64,000 nucleotides of DNA from NCBI RefSeq assembly GCF_025766255.1, contig NW_026516692.1, positions 248,001-312,000 on the forward strand. Reading direction: 5' to 3'. The notes beneath the pieces are model-generated. The model ran no database searches and was not told where the DNA came from. It saw only the letters and a list, made by a program, of their open reading frames with translations. Shown here in pieces: positions 1-10,700 of this stretch; the stretch's first letter is position 1; each line of letters begins with the position of its first letter. Both the position numbers and the translations under genes were made by a program. This stretch comes from Zychaea mexicana. Taxonomy: Eukaryota; Mucoromycota; Mucoromycetes; Mucorales; Lichtheimiaceae.

Positions 1-1218
1 AACTCAAAACTTTATTAGAAAAATAAAAAATTGAAACTGATAATGTAACAGTGTCGGCCCAGATAGCAGATACTTATAATCAGGAACGTGATTGGGTAGA
101 CAGCGTAAATCAATATATAAGGTGAGACTCGGATATATCAAAGGATAAAATGATAGGGATCCACATAACTCAGGATCCCATCTTTATATATACGTCGAGT
201 AATAGGGGGCTAGCTATCGTCTAAGTATTGATCTACATCATAGCTTCTATCTACAATATACACACCTATTACTCTATATTCAACCATGCGGTTGACTGTA
301 AGTTATTATATCGTCTGAACCATGCGTTGTCGATCGTCAATCATGCAGGTTAGATATCGTCGTAACGGTATGCACAGTTACAGATAACTTTGTTCTCCTA
401 GTCAAATGGAATATTTATAATCAGTTTAACACTTTGTTATAGTGTGGTGAGATAGTTTCACAGTACTTTAAAGTTACCTACTGAAGTGGTACAGTATAAG
501 GTGGCATACACTATAATATAGATAATTTTTCTGCATCTATATTTTCATAAAATTTATATATTTATATATAAGCAGATTTCAAATCTGCTATAAAATTTGT
601 TTTGATCTATATAGCAGATAATTTCTGCTGAATATATTTACTATGTTAGATAAATAATCTAAAGATTATTCTAAGCAGATTTGATAATCTACTATATATG
701 ATACTAGGAAAAATAAATAGTATATTTTATTTTTTTAAAAAAAATTTATATTTTTTTCTTATAATTAAAATCTTTTCTTCTTTTATAAGTACAATTTATT
801 ATAGTTATTTTGTTGGTATTTGAAGGTTCCTCTGGCAAAATATTTACATCTTTTTTATTAATATTTTCGTTTTCTCGTAATATAGTTAGGGTTATGCTTT
901 GTATATATTTTTTTTTCTATCCCCAACTTTGGATTTTTTTTTTGGTAGAAATATCCTTCCTATTTTCCTCTTTTATATATATATATATATATATGAACAA
1001 ATATTACTGCTAATATTTAAATACCAAGAATGATTAGAATGCATATATTCATTTTTTCATTTATAATATTATAAAATAACTTTTTTTGTTTTCCATTTTT
1101 TCATATATTATTCATCTTCAAAATACTTTTTTTTTTACTTCTAGCATAATTTCTTCAAAAGATTTGATCATAGATGTTTTGCATATGGAAATATTAATAT
1201 TTAGGAAAATTTTAATAA
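1..1218. other. AT-rich non-coding segment
   Basis: No protein-like reading frame is visible. The stretch is very AT-rich, with T-runs and a short TA microsatellite near 976-992. It lies directly outside the left end of the transposon at 1221. A cluster of short perfect hairpins occupies 571-670 and is listed separately. No promoter or RNA gene could be recognised. Confidence 0.6.
571..670. repeat. Cluster of three perfect short hairpins
   Basis: Three inverted repeats lie within 100 bp. AGCAGATTT (571-579) pairs with AAATCTGCT (581-589) across one base. AGCAGA (613-618) pairs with TCTGCT (624-629). AATAATCT (653-660) pairs with AGATTATT (663-670). The AGCAGAT word recurs again just downstream near 674. 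This may be debris of a small inverted-repeat element, but no target duplication could be defined. Confidence 0.5.
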
Positions 1219-1220
1219 TA

Positions 1221-1236
1221 TGGTGCATACTGACTT
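1221..1236 (+). repeat. Left terminal inverted repeat of the transposon
   Basis: TGGTGCATACTGACTT is perfectly complementary to 4592-4607, and weaker similarity continues for a few bases inward. It is preceded by TA at 1219-1220, the presumed target duplication. Confidence 0.85.
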
Positions 1237-1416
1237 AAACCGTGAGCTGTCGAAAATTGAGAATTTTTGAAACGCCGCGGCTAAATTTGCACCCGAAACA
1301 CCCGATATGTTTCTTCATATATCATACTCTATGTTTGCACTGGTCAGGAAATTACATGATCGATAGCTATAATCATTTATTTATAGAAGTCAGAAATAAC
1401 AGAGGTAAAATAAAAA

Positions 1417-3549
1417 TTAATCACTTGCTCCAATTCTGCGGTGGGATTTGTAACTTCTAGAAGTAAATTTCTCTACGATCTTGGTAGCTTCACGATCGTC
1501 TTTCATATCCTTGTATGCTTGGATATAACGCCAGCAACGGTTGTAGTATCGACGTATTGCCAAAGGAGGATCATCAGGAGGAGACGTGCGATCAAGATAG
1601 CCATCGAGATTATTTTTTAAGGAAGAATAAGAGTAATTACACTCTTTTCTTGCAATACGTTTCGACGCGCCCCAGTATCTTTCGATCCAGTTGGTTTCAC
1701 AATGGTACTTCGGATACAATGCAAAGAGATGGCCTGCCTTAAGTACAGCTTCGTGCAACATCGTTTTTTGGGCAACGAAGTCAGGTTGAGCTTGAAGCAT
1801 ATGGAAGGGGCAGCAGTCATTGTACTCATTTGGAGGAGCTTTGCAATTGGTTATCCAATGTTGTTTCTTTGCCTCGAATTCACTCCAACGACCAAGACCA
1901 CGCTCTTCCAGTATAGTCCTAAGTCCTTTTTGAATCCAGGTTCGGACCTCTTTTGGACCACGTTTTGTCTTGACTACTTCTTTTTGCAAAATATAGAAGT
2001 TCTGTATCTTCTGTTCGCCGTTAAAATCGGTGTACTTGCCAGGTAAGATAACTCTTTCTTCGATCCCCTTTAGCACTTTGTCCTTCAAGGTAAATCTGCT
2101 TGCTAATTTTGCACTTGCTCCGTAGGCATTGTGGTTGCTGGACTGGTCGAATACAAACAAAGCTTGGCAGTCAGGGTGGAGTCGCTCAAAGAGAGGAATG
2201 GCATCTTCTTTTAGCTGCTCCAGCATATCTTTTGAGGTCCAGTAGCCATCACGGTTCACACCTGCGAAAAAGAACTTCCGTGATTTCCAACCTTTGATCC
2301 TCATGGTTCCATGACATGGGCACTGGAACTCGCTAACCATAATTGATCCTCCTGGAGACTTCTTTCTGATTGGATTTTCACCTTCATGGAGCCAAAGATC
2401 AGTTTTGCCATCGTTTGAGTAGAAGGTTGATTCGTCATGGGTTACCATGACAATCTTCCTTTGTCCTTCCGGTAGCCGAGGTTCTTGGATGACATGCTCT
2501 TGCCCTTCAGGATACGTTTCCATGAATTGCTTATATTCAATCATCTGTGCTGCCCACGTTTGACGATATTTCACCACATCTTCGCGCTCGTGACCGTCGA
2601 CGTAAACGTCCTTTTTGTTCGTACGATACTTGTAGCCCCATTCATGAAGGTAATTGCTTAGGACAGAAGCTGATATTTGTCCTGGAAGTCCAAGGAGTGT
2701 CGGAATGACAATCTCGTTCAGAAACTTCAACAATTCTGGTAAGTCTCTATGCTGTGGTTTTGTTTCTTTCAGCCAATGCTGTGCTGCTTCAGCCACGTCT
2801 TCATCACTTAGAAGTGATAATCGCTTGACGTGTTTGCCTTGCTGATGTGGTGAAATGCGGCCAGTCTCGAGATACTGTTTGGCATAAAAACATCGAATTA
2901 CCATGGGTCGATAATACTTGGATGGACATATCCATGCAATCCTAGCTGCTATTTCGGATGCTGCTATTGCTCCTTTGCCTCCAACGCGTTCGCGGAAATA
3001 AGCATGGACCGCAATGTATTTTCTCAGCTCAAAGTCATTCAAGCCCCTTTCCGCCTCTTTCTTAATGTTCATTCGGGGAACAACGAGAGGTTCCAGCCGT
3101 TCGCATGCTTCTTCCATAGTCATCATCGGCTTGTAGTCGAGCAGCGACTCTATCCATTCTTCATTGGCACTTGTCGTCTCTTGCGACGCTTCTGTGTCGG
3201 TTGTTTCAGCAGTGCTACGCATGAAATCGGTAATACGGTAAGACCCATTTGCCTTCTTTGCTGCTATTTGCTGCCGGTAGTACTTTGTCGTTCTTCCATT
3301 TCCCCAGTATGGGCCACGTGAGCACACTTCATTACTCGATCGTATACCAAAATCAGGTATAGAAGCAGTCGAATCAGGTTCATCGTCGATTGATGCAAGT
3401 ATCTCGAAATCGTCAAGTTCCTGATCTTCAACAATCGGGATTTGCACAGTGCGATCCTCAAGTAACTGTGAAATGGATCCAAAATGCTTGTAAGTGGTAT
3501 TGTTCCGCTGTTCTTTGGCGCGTCTTTGTCGCTTGTTTGGAGGGGGCAT
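1417..3549 (-). CDS. DDE transposase, Tc1/mariner-like, 710 residues
   Basis: This is a single uninterrupted frame inside the transposon. The protein has a basic N-terminus (residues 1-15) and a helical region with probable DNA-binding function around 160-330. The catalytic core shows three acidic positions: D372 in THDESTFYSND, D468 in FVFDQSSNH and E623 in NWIERYWGASKR. The HDES-FYSND and FDQSSNH motifs are known from large fungal DDE proteins related to IS630/Tc1/mariner. The D-to-E spacing (about 155) is far longer than the 34-39 of classic Tc1/mariner, so an insertion lies in the catalytic core. The start ATG at 3547-3549 is the first in the frame. No stop or frameshift is seen, so it may be active. 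It presumably binds the flanking inverted repeats and acts in the nucleus. Confidence 0.85.
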   Translation of the reverse strand: MPPPNKRQRRAKEQRNNTTYKHFGSISQLLEDRTVQIPIVEDQELDDFEILASIDDEPDSTASIPDFGIRSSNEVCSRGPYWGNGRTTKYYRQQIAAKKANGSYRITDFMRSTAETTDTEASQETTSANEEWIESLLDYKPMMTMEEACERLEPLVVPRMNIKKEAERGLNDFELRKYIAVHAYFRERVGGKGAIAASEIAARIAWICPSKYYRPMVIRCFYAKQYLETGRISPHQQGKHVKRLSLLSDEDVAEAAQHWLKETKPQHRDLPELLKFLNEIVIPTLLGLPGQISASVLSNYLHEWGYKYRTNKKDVYVDGHEREDVVKYRQTWAAQMIEYKQFMETYPEGQEHVIQEPRLPEGQRKIVMVTHDESTFYSNDGKTDLWLHEGENPIRKKSPGGSIMVSEFQCPCHGTMRIKGWKSRKFFFAGVNRDGYWTSKDMLEQLKEDAIPLFERLHPDCQALFVFDQSSNHNAYGASAKLASRFTLKDKVLKGIEERVILPGKYTDFNGEQKIQNFYILQKEVVKTKRGPKEVRTWIQKGLRTILEERGLGRWSEFEAKKQHWITNCKAPPNEYNDCCPFHMLQAQPDFVAQKTMLHEAVLKAGHLFALYPKYHCETNWIERYWGASKRIARKECNYSYSSLKNNLDGYLDRTSPPDDPPLAIRRYYNRCWRYIQAYKDMKDDREATKIVEKFTSRSYKSHRRIGASD

Positions 3550-3945
3550 GGGTGTGATAAACGCGGGTTGTGATAGATAATAAGAGAAGGATAATTATTA
3601 AAAGACAATATGAAATACAGTGAGAGTCAAATATGAGATAATTTCACTAAATGAATTCACAACCCTTTATATACTGTTGGAGATGCTATCAAAACTTCCG
3701 TTCGGATGAACTGATAAATGGATCGCGGACATGCCGGGTTTCGGATGTTTCAAAGATGAAGAAGGATGGGAAGGTTGAGTTTGTCGGCCATGATAATGGA
3801 CGTTGTCTTCCGATTGTAAAGAGTGATCTTTGCCTCGATCAGTGCGTTCCTTGTTTGGTGAAGTCTCACTTTTGTCTGTGCTGGAATTAGTATCCGCTCT
3901 TTGACAGGTACACTTCGCTCAACTCAGATAATGTAGATTGAAACT

Positions 3946-4094
3946 AAGTACTGACAATGGTTGGTCCTGAGTTATGATTCTCGATTCTGATTCATGTTTA
4001 AGAGATTATCGATATTATATTGCAACGAAGTATTGACAATAGTTGGTCCTGAGTCATTCTCGATTGTGATCCATGTTTGAGAGATTATCAATAT
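3946..4094. repeat. Direct repeat of about 70 bp, two copies, in the transposon
   Basis: Positions 3946-4016 and 4028-4094 are near-identical direct copies; both contain GACAAT-GTTGGTCCTGAGT followed by CATGTTT-AGAGATTATC. They lie between the transposase start and the right inverted repeat. They could be internal transposase-binding sites or promoter elements, but that is inference. Confidence 0.75.
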
Positions 4095-4591
4095 GGTGCT
4101 AATTATGTAATATTTGATTCATCCATGTGTGTGGTGTTCTCTCTACTGCATTTTAATGGTTACGAAGAAGATGGAATGGGTTGAGTTATTTGGATCAAAC
4201 TCAAAGTAGTGTAGTTTCACCACAATGAGCGAGTATCAATGAGGGAAACACAACCCTTGTAAAAAAGCAGTATGATGATGAGGATAACATGTTTGTGTAA
4301 CCATGACAAATACAATGTTACACAGGCTGTAATAGCCTACATCACCTCACTGATCTACCCCTCCCACCTTGTCGAATTCTTGGGTCTACATAGTAAATTT
4401 TCATATTCCGACAAAACTTTGATGGCTATCAGAGCTCTCTAAAACACCTTTTTTCATAAAGTAACGAGTAAGAAATGCTTATAATATGCTATTAAACACA
4501 TCTTGCTGGTCAGAATCTCAAAAAATTCACTTTGGACAACTCTGATACACTTTCTTTTTTTGGGTCGGTATTTCAAATATATTAACGATTC

Positions 4592-4607
4592 AAGTCAGTA
4601 TGCACCA
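4592..4607 (-). repeat. Right terminal inverted repeat of the transposon
   Basis: The complement of this 16-mer is identical to the left end (1221-1236). It is followed immediately by TA (4608-4609). Confidence 0.85.
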
Positions 4608-4721
4608 TAACTTCTTTTTTTTAAAAATAAAAATTTAATTTTTATTTTATTTTCAATATACAAGAATTTTCTTAGTTGCTACTTTCTCACAGTATTTAAT
4701 TTAGCAGCTAGTTTCCTCACT

Positions 4722-5440
4722 AAGCCTTTATCAGTATCTTAAAGTAGTCTTCATGCTTTCGCTTTAATAGTCCCTAATTGATACACTAGCATCTGCATTG
4801 CTTCTATAACCTATAATGGTGTTATTAAGATATTCTTCCATCTAGCTTCATTAATCATTTGTTGAATATAAAGTAGTATATTATACCTCCATTGCATTAC
4901 TAAAATCCTCGATCCTTAGCTGAAACTGTTTTTGATAATGCTTCAGGGTAACTAGTAGTCAAGAGCTAACATCTGTAGCACAATTGACAATATTATAGTT
5001 TTTTTTATTATAGCTATAGCCTTGATCAATCTTGCCTACATCGCCTCTCCGAACAATGTCACACCCACTAATCTGACCTCAAAAACATGAGAGAATTTTG
5101 TAAGGAATTCAGTTGTATTTGTTACAGTTTGTTCATGTAAGTGATCATCAAGATCAGTTACAAAAATTGAGGTTATCAACATTTTCAGTTGTGGGTTCAC
5201 AGTAATTGGTTGTAATAGGTCAAGCTTAAAAGGAATATAGTCAGCTACAGAAAACAGGGAGCAATAAAGTATAGAGCAACTGCATGTAAGTTCGATCCAT
5301 GTTCGCCAATCATTACTAGACCTTGTAATGCATATTAGGATGTTGAATGGTAGTATAGGTGACTCCATATTGAGGTTCTAGAGGATTATGAGAGTATTTG
5401 CATAAAGGCTTAAGATACTTAACATCTATACTATATAGCA
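4722..5440 (-). pseudogene. Decayed copy A of an unknown coding repeat
   Basis: This stretch aligns along its whole length with 6083-6775. On the minus strand an open piece begins with MESPILPFN at 5368 and runs to 5036; the equivalent of copy B's intron-like segment lies at lower coordinates. Compared with copy B, most differences are C in B to T in A, or G to A, often at CpG (CG in B is TG or CA in A). Copy A contains about 30 extra bases near 5240-5280. I do not recognise the protein family. It is probably a dead duplicate of a dispersed or tandem gene family. Confidence 0.6.
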
Positions 5441-6082
5441 GGCTGTTCAATACTTTATTAATTTTTTTAATTTTGATTTATTTTATATATTTAGTTGTTA
5501 AGTTTTATTTTTAAAAGATAAATAATGATCAATATAATTAGGGGTGGTCAGATAAAATCTTTGATTTTTGATGACGTTGGTAGCTGGTCATTATGACGGT
5601 AGTCATAACCCTAGAATGATGGTAATCATTCTAAACATTTGCCTACAATTGCCTCATAAACAGTGTTTATAGTTAGCTGATGATCTGACAAATAAAATAT
5701 ATTTACTTTAGAGTTTAAATTAAACTTTATATTATTACCTATAATCAGATACCATAATGCAAAAAAAAATTTAGGGGAGTAATCCTAAGTATTAGATAAA
5801 TCGTTTATATAATTAATTTTGTAATATCTGTAATTTAAAAAAATAGTATATCTTTTAAATGATAATTCTTGTAAAAGATAATAATTATAGAGAGAAATAA
5901 AAAAAAAGTTTTAACACTTTAATGTTTTTATGATTTAAATTAGAAAAAGAAGAGGTTCATAATGAACCTTTAGGTTTATTATGGAATAGGGGATAATAAA
6001 AGAAACGAAGGTTCTTTTATATTCAATGCGAGGAATACTTGGACGAAGCATTCTTGATTACAATATAAAGAGATGTAAAGAT
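5441..6082. other. AT-rich spacer between the two repeat copies
   Basis: No gene is visible. The spacer contains two adjacent hairpins at 5591-5632 and a palindrome at 5953-5969 (AGGTTCAT, A, ATGAACCT). A short word GTCAGAT near 5552 and its complement ATCTGAC near 5681 could be the ends of a small element, but the evidence is weak. Confidence 0.5.
5591..5632. repeat. Two adjacent hairpins sharing the loop GGTA
   Basis: TTATGAC (5591-5597), GGTA, GTCATAA (5602-5608) is followed five bases... after CCCT by AGAATGAT (5613-5620), GGTA, ATCATTCT (5625-5632). Stems are perfect and differ in sequence, but the loops are identical. No function is known. Confidence 0.55.
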
Positions 6083-6775
6083 GGAACCTTTACCAGCGTC
6101 TCAATGTAGTCTTCATGCTTTCGGTTTAATGTTGCACCAATTGACACACTGGCATCCGCGTCGCTTCCGCACAGAGTGAGAGGCTCCGTGCTGTCGTCGC
6201 CAAGACATTCTTCCCCCTATCATTTCAGCTTCATTAGTCGTTTGTTGAATATAAAAGTAAAAGCAGTATATCATACCTCTATGACATTGCTAAAATCCTC
6301 CATCCTTAACCGAAACTGTTTTTGATAACGCTTCAGGGGCGACTAGTAGTCGAGAGCTGACATTCGTAGCACGAACGACAATATCATATTTTTTTTTTGT
6401 TATGGCTATAGCCTTGATCAATCTTGCCCGCGTCGCGTTTCCGAACAATGTCACACCCGCCAACCTGACCTCAGAAACACGAGAGAATTTCGTAAGGAAT
6501 TCAGACAGATTTGTTGTAGTTTGTAAAGTATTCGTAAGATCAATTACAAGATTTGAGGTTGTCAACATTGGCAGTTGTGGGTTCACAGTGTTTGGTTGTG
6601 CCAGGTCAAGCTTAAAAGGAACATGGGCAACTGCGTGTAAAAGTCGATCCGTGTTCGCCAATCATTGCCAGACCTTGCAATGCGTATTAGGTTGTCGAAC
6701 GGTAGCACAGGTGACTCCATGTTGAGGTTTTAAAGGATCATGAGAGTGGTTGAGTAAAGGCTAAAGAGACTTGAC
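6083..6775 (-). pseudogene. Copy B of the unknown coding repeat
   Basis: This is the less decayed relative of 4722-5440. On the minus strand a piece starting MESPVLPFDN at 6721 is followed, after frame changes, by an open stretch (6661-6290). A further stretch after a plausible intron (GTATGA donor, TAG acceptor, roughly 6217-6279) reads GEECLGDDSTEPLTLCGSDA-like protein. The split structure and shared intron position with copy A suggest an ordinary spliced gene that was duplicated and then lost. No known domain is recognised. It may be the 5' part of a larger gene family present elsewhere in the genome. Confidence 0.5.
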
Positions 6776-7797
6776 GTCCGTACTATGTGGTGACGTGTAG
6801 TGCCGTAAAATTGCTTTGACACCTTCAATGTTGAATTGATATTCAGTCATGCATGTGACACGCTCATTTCCTTAATTTTACCACACTTTTTTAATGTCAC
6901 CCTTATCCTTTACTATTTGTTTTACTCACATATCTATCAGTTTGACCGGTTTGTAAAGCTGGTGAGTATATTATAACAATATCAACTCCTCAGAATCTTT
7001 GATATATGAATTAAAGGTCATTTTCTGTTAATCAAATTTATTTCTGGGTCAGTGGGTGAAACGGAAGACTAATCACACACTTTCACTTCCTCGCTGAAAG
7101 TAAGCAACTAGCATGACTTGAACTGTTTCCATTTAAGCATAAAGATTTTTAACGAGTCAAATAAGAGGCGTTTACTCATGGTTGGTTTGATCTTGCAGAC
7201 TGACAGTCTGATCGACGGTATCAGGTTGAGATGGGTCTATGTGGAACGGCAGAAAGGCGACTCGCGGCTGTCAAAATCTGACGGTCGGCATTGACCACAG
7301 CCCATCAAGATCCCGATCCCACGTTGCACGTGCAATTCCCCTTTATTCTCTACGTTGACAAAAGCGTGGCGGCCATCTCATTCTCGGGATTGGATAGAAT
7401 ATCATCTGCTCGTAGTATCTAGCGGTTGGTCTTTGGTATGTAAGCCTTCACTTGGATTTTTTCATTTCGTCCTTGACTTTTTTCTTGCAGCTGTAAATAG
7501 ATATGTAGTGCTCAACGGTTTGAGCAAAGGCCTCGTTTTTGTTATCCACCCGTCGCAATAGAAGATGACATTGTGACTGCAGAAGCTTCCTAAAAGGTTA
7601 GTACCGTAATATAATCCCACAAAAAAAAAACTATCGTATACGCACGTTGACACGTTGAAAGTAATCAAAAGTGAAAATTGGAACGACAGCACTATGTAAC
7701 CCAGAGGGCGATTTTTATTTATGCCATGGTTACACTATCCAAGTCGATGGCAACGTTTCGTACGGAGTAATACAATCTCCAAGCTATCCAATTTCTT
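6776..7797. other. Intergenic, downstream of the Cid1-like gene
   Basis: No convincing gene is seen. Base composition becomes less AT-rich towards 7300, and the last few hundred bases probably hold the 3' untranslated region of the minus-strand gene ending at 7798. Confidence 0.5.
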
Positions 7798-10700
7798 TCA
7801 TTGGGAACTGGAATGAGTGTATGAAAGATGCTGATAACTTTGTTGCTTTCCTTGTTGGAAAGAATAACCATGGCTTCCGCTACTACCATTGCTGTTGTTG
7901 TTGTTGTTACTCCAAAAAGGTCTTTGACTAGCTCCTCCGCCTCTTGCTCCCTCTTTCTGCTGCGCATACTGCTGACGCTGCGGCATATGATGCTGCTGAC
8001 GCGGCTGTTGAGAAGGCTGAGCAAAAGATGCTTTTTGGATGTCCATGTTTTTGGGTTTCTGGCTTTTCCGGAATTGTTGCTGCTGATGCCTCGGCTGATG
8101 AGAATAATGATGATTGTGATGCTGTTGCTGTTGTTGTTGTTTATGTGATTCAACAGATCGACGTCGATCACCCCCTTGCTTTGTAAATTTATGTTGCTGC
8201 TGCTGCTGCTGCTGCTGTTGGGAATGTATTCTCAGATTTGGTGTGCTACTCCTTCGTAAATTGGACTTTTGCTGTTTCTTGTTACGTAATAATGGCTGTT
8301 GTTGTGGTTGATGCTTATATACATTGTTGTTGGGTATTATGCTGGTATTGTTGCAATGGTTATAATAAAATGACTGGGGATGCTGATAATAATGATACTC
8401 GGTAGTAGAATTGGTTGGGGCATTCGTAACAGGGGCGTTAGTTGCTGTTGTTGGAATAGTAGCAGGCATGGTTGGAGGCAGTGAATGTGGATGATACATG
8501 CAGTGATGTACTGTTGGAGCAGCAGCGGGCGATAAATCGGATGGAGATACATTATGCTGATGGTGATAGATAGATACAAGCTGTGCAGGTGATGGTGCAT
8601 GAGCGGTCGACGGTAGTGCCGCAGAAGAAGAAGAACTGCCGCTGCTGCTGCTACTACTACTGCTACTGCTACTGCTACTACTGCTGCCGCTACTCTGCTC
8701 AGCACAAGAAGATGATGAGGACGGCGCTCGTGTCATGTTGGGCATTATCATTGGCGGTGGCGCAACGACAATACTGTTGTTGTTGTTGACATAATGTCTA
8801 TCATACATTGTCTTTGACATATTCCTGGTCATCATCGTCGGCGGCACTTTTATGACGTCTGAAGCAATGGGAAGCGGAGGAGGAACGGGTGCTTTTGTTG
8901 TTGCTGTTGCTGTTGCTGTGGGTACTCGACATATACTACTGCTGGTACCGGGAATAGCAGCAGCAGCCGGTGGGAAGTATTTGGCACAGAGTGCTTCCAA
9001 ACTCTCAGTTTCCAGCAAGATATGCACCGCGCGTCGAAACTCGGCTTGCAACCCATAAACAGAAGCATCATCTGCCGAGTTTCCCAGGTTCCGATGGACA
9101 TTGAACGGCTCTTCGATGCAAAACATGCGCTTGTTTGGGCCCTCGTGCCAACCTTTTTCTCGTTTGCGCAGGTAGCGCCCGTGACGTACAGACACCACCT
9201 GTGTTTCATAATCAAACTCGTATGCAAACCGTCGAAAGAATGCAAAGAGTAGGCCGCCAAGGCTTTCATGGTTGCGTTTGCCGAAATCTTTGAGCGAGTC
9301 GATGTCGGTGTAGAATGAAATGTCGAGTCCATCCACCAGCGTGGTTGTCTGGTCATTGTCGTATACTCCTCGTCCTCCCATCTGATGTAGCACGGGTAGT
9401 ATGGGTGGTTCGCGCATCTGCAGGAAATTAATGATCATACATGTCCATGTGTATGTCGACAGGGTGCCACCGTCCGCTGTGTTTTGTTGTTGTTGTTGTT
9501 GTTGTTGCATTGTTAAAGAGTTGAGTTTGGTTTATGTGTCATAAACATAGGGACTACACCCCTCCCCCAAAAGTTAAGCAACACATACCTGCATTATTCA
9601 ATGCCCGTTGACGGGTCCAGTACTTTATCAACATGGCCAACGGTCGCACACGAGGATCAATCGCCACATACGTTTTGATCATACGAGTGTTGTGCAGCGC
9701 TAGTGGGTTGTTGACATTCATGTCACAAGCCAGTTGGCTTTTGCATAAACAAAAAACGAATTAGTTTCTTGCAAGCTGTTTCCTGAAAAAAAGCCCCCAA
9801 CACTTACTAGACAGGATCCCACATCTTGACAATGGGCACTTTTGCACGCGGCACAGTATGGACCCGCTGCATTCCATCTGGGTTGTAACAAAGTATCTAT
9901 CAGTCTCATTTGACTAGATCCTCATTATGTCGGTAGAGCAGTTCTCTAGAACTTACGTTTCTTCAAGACACCGGCCAGGGTTTTCACGCATTTCAATCCG
10001 GCCCAAGAAGTAGTTAGACAGATATCGACGTCGGATGTTGACGTGCCCAAATCATTCTCGGAAGACCTAGTGTGTGTTTTTTTGACATGCACACAAAAAG
10101 TTAGCTTCTAGCAATTCACAAGCACCGACAACAAAACAACAGTTGACCCGAAGAAAATGGAACTGTGGTGTTACCCAAACAAATTGGCACGAATATCTTG
10201 GCCTTTCCATTCAGAATTCAGGATGGCTTCGACTTTGGTTACAAAATTTCTACGACGTTTGTATGCATCTCGAGTCGGTAACAGTCGCTAATGACATACA
10301 CACATGCACTTGATGAGATCTTGTTCACCCGTATCTACTGTTTCTGTTCTTTCTTATTTCTTCCCCCCCCCCCCACTGCCCCCCCTAAAACTATAATCCA
10401 GGGCGCAATGGAAAGCGCCGTTCATATAAAGAAGAAGAAGAAGCACTACAAGCAAGGGCACTTCCGAAAGAAAAAGCAGAAACCCAAAAACGAACTCCCT
10501 AAAAAAAAGAAAGAAAGAGAGAGAGAGAGAAAACACCTCTCTTACCTCATACAGATCCAACATGGAAACGCTTAAATCGTCTTGCACACTTCTTTCTAGC
10601 GTGATCGGAACAAAACATGGCCAACAAGAAGGCAACAATAATTTCATCGGCGATATATCATCTTTATGCAGTTCTTGTGGTGCTCCTTGTTGATGATGGT

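Larger units (their letters stand above)
1221..4607 (-). mobile_element. Tc1/mariner-like DNA transposon, apparently complete
   Basis: The element is bounded by perfect 16-bp terminal inverted repeats, TGGTGCATACTGACTT at 1221-1236 and its complement at 4592-4607. Both ends are flanked by TA (1219-1220 and 4608-4609), as expected for IS630/Tc1/mariner-type insertion. A second, imperfect block of similarity (a TTTTTGAAACGCCG-like word) follows inside each end. The only long gene is an uninterrupted 710-residue DDE transposase on the minus strand. About 1 kb of non-coding DNA lies between the transposase start and the right end and carries a direct repeat. The intact frame and normal CpG content suggest a recent insertion. 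The superfamily call rests on the TA flanks and DDE motifs; the TA could be fortuitous in AT-rich DNA. Confidence 0.8.

Noticed and set aside
5549..5690. Possible MITE with GTCAGAT/ATCTGAC ends
   Set aside because: Only seven matching bases at the ends and no clear target duplication.
7828..8789. Long plus-strand frames opposite the Cid1-like tail
   Set aside because: They are antisense shadows of CAG/CTG-type repeats encoding Q, N and S runs; they show leucine/valine runs and no family pattern.
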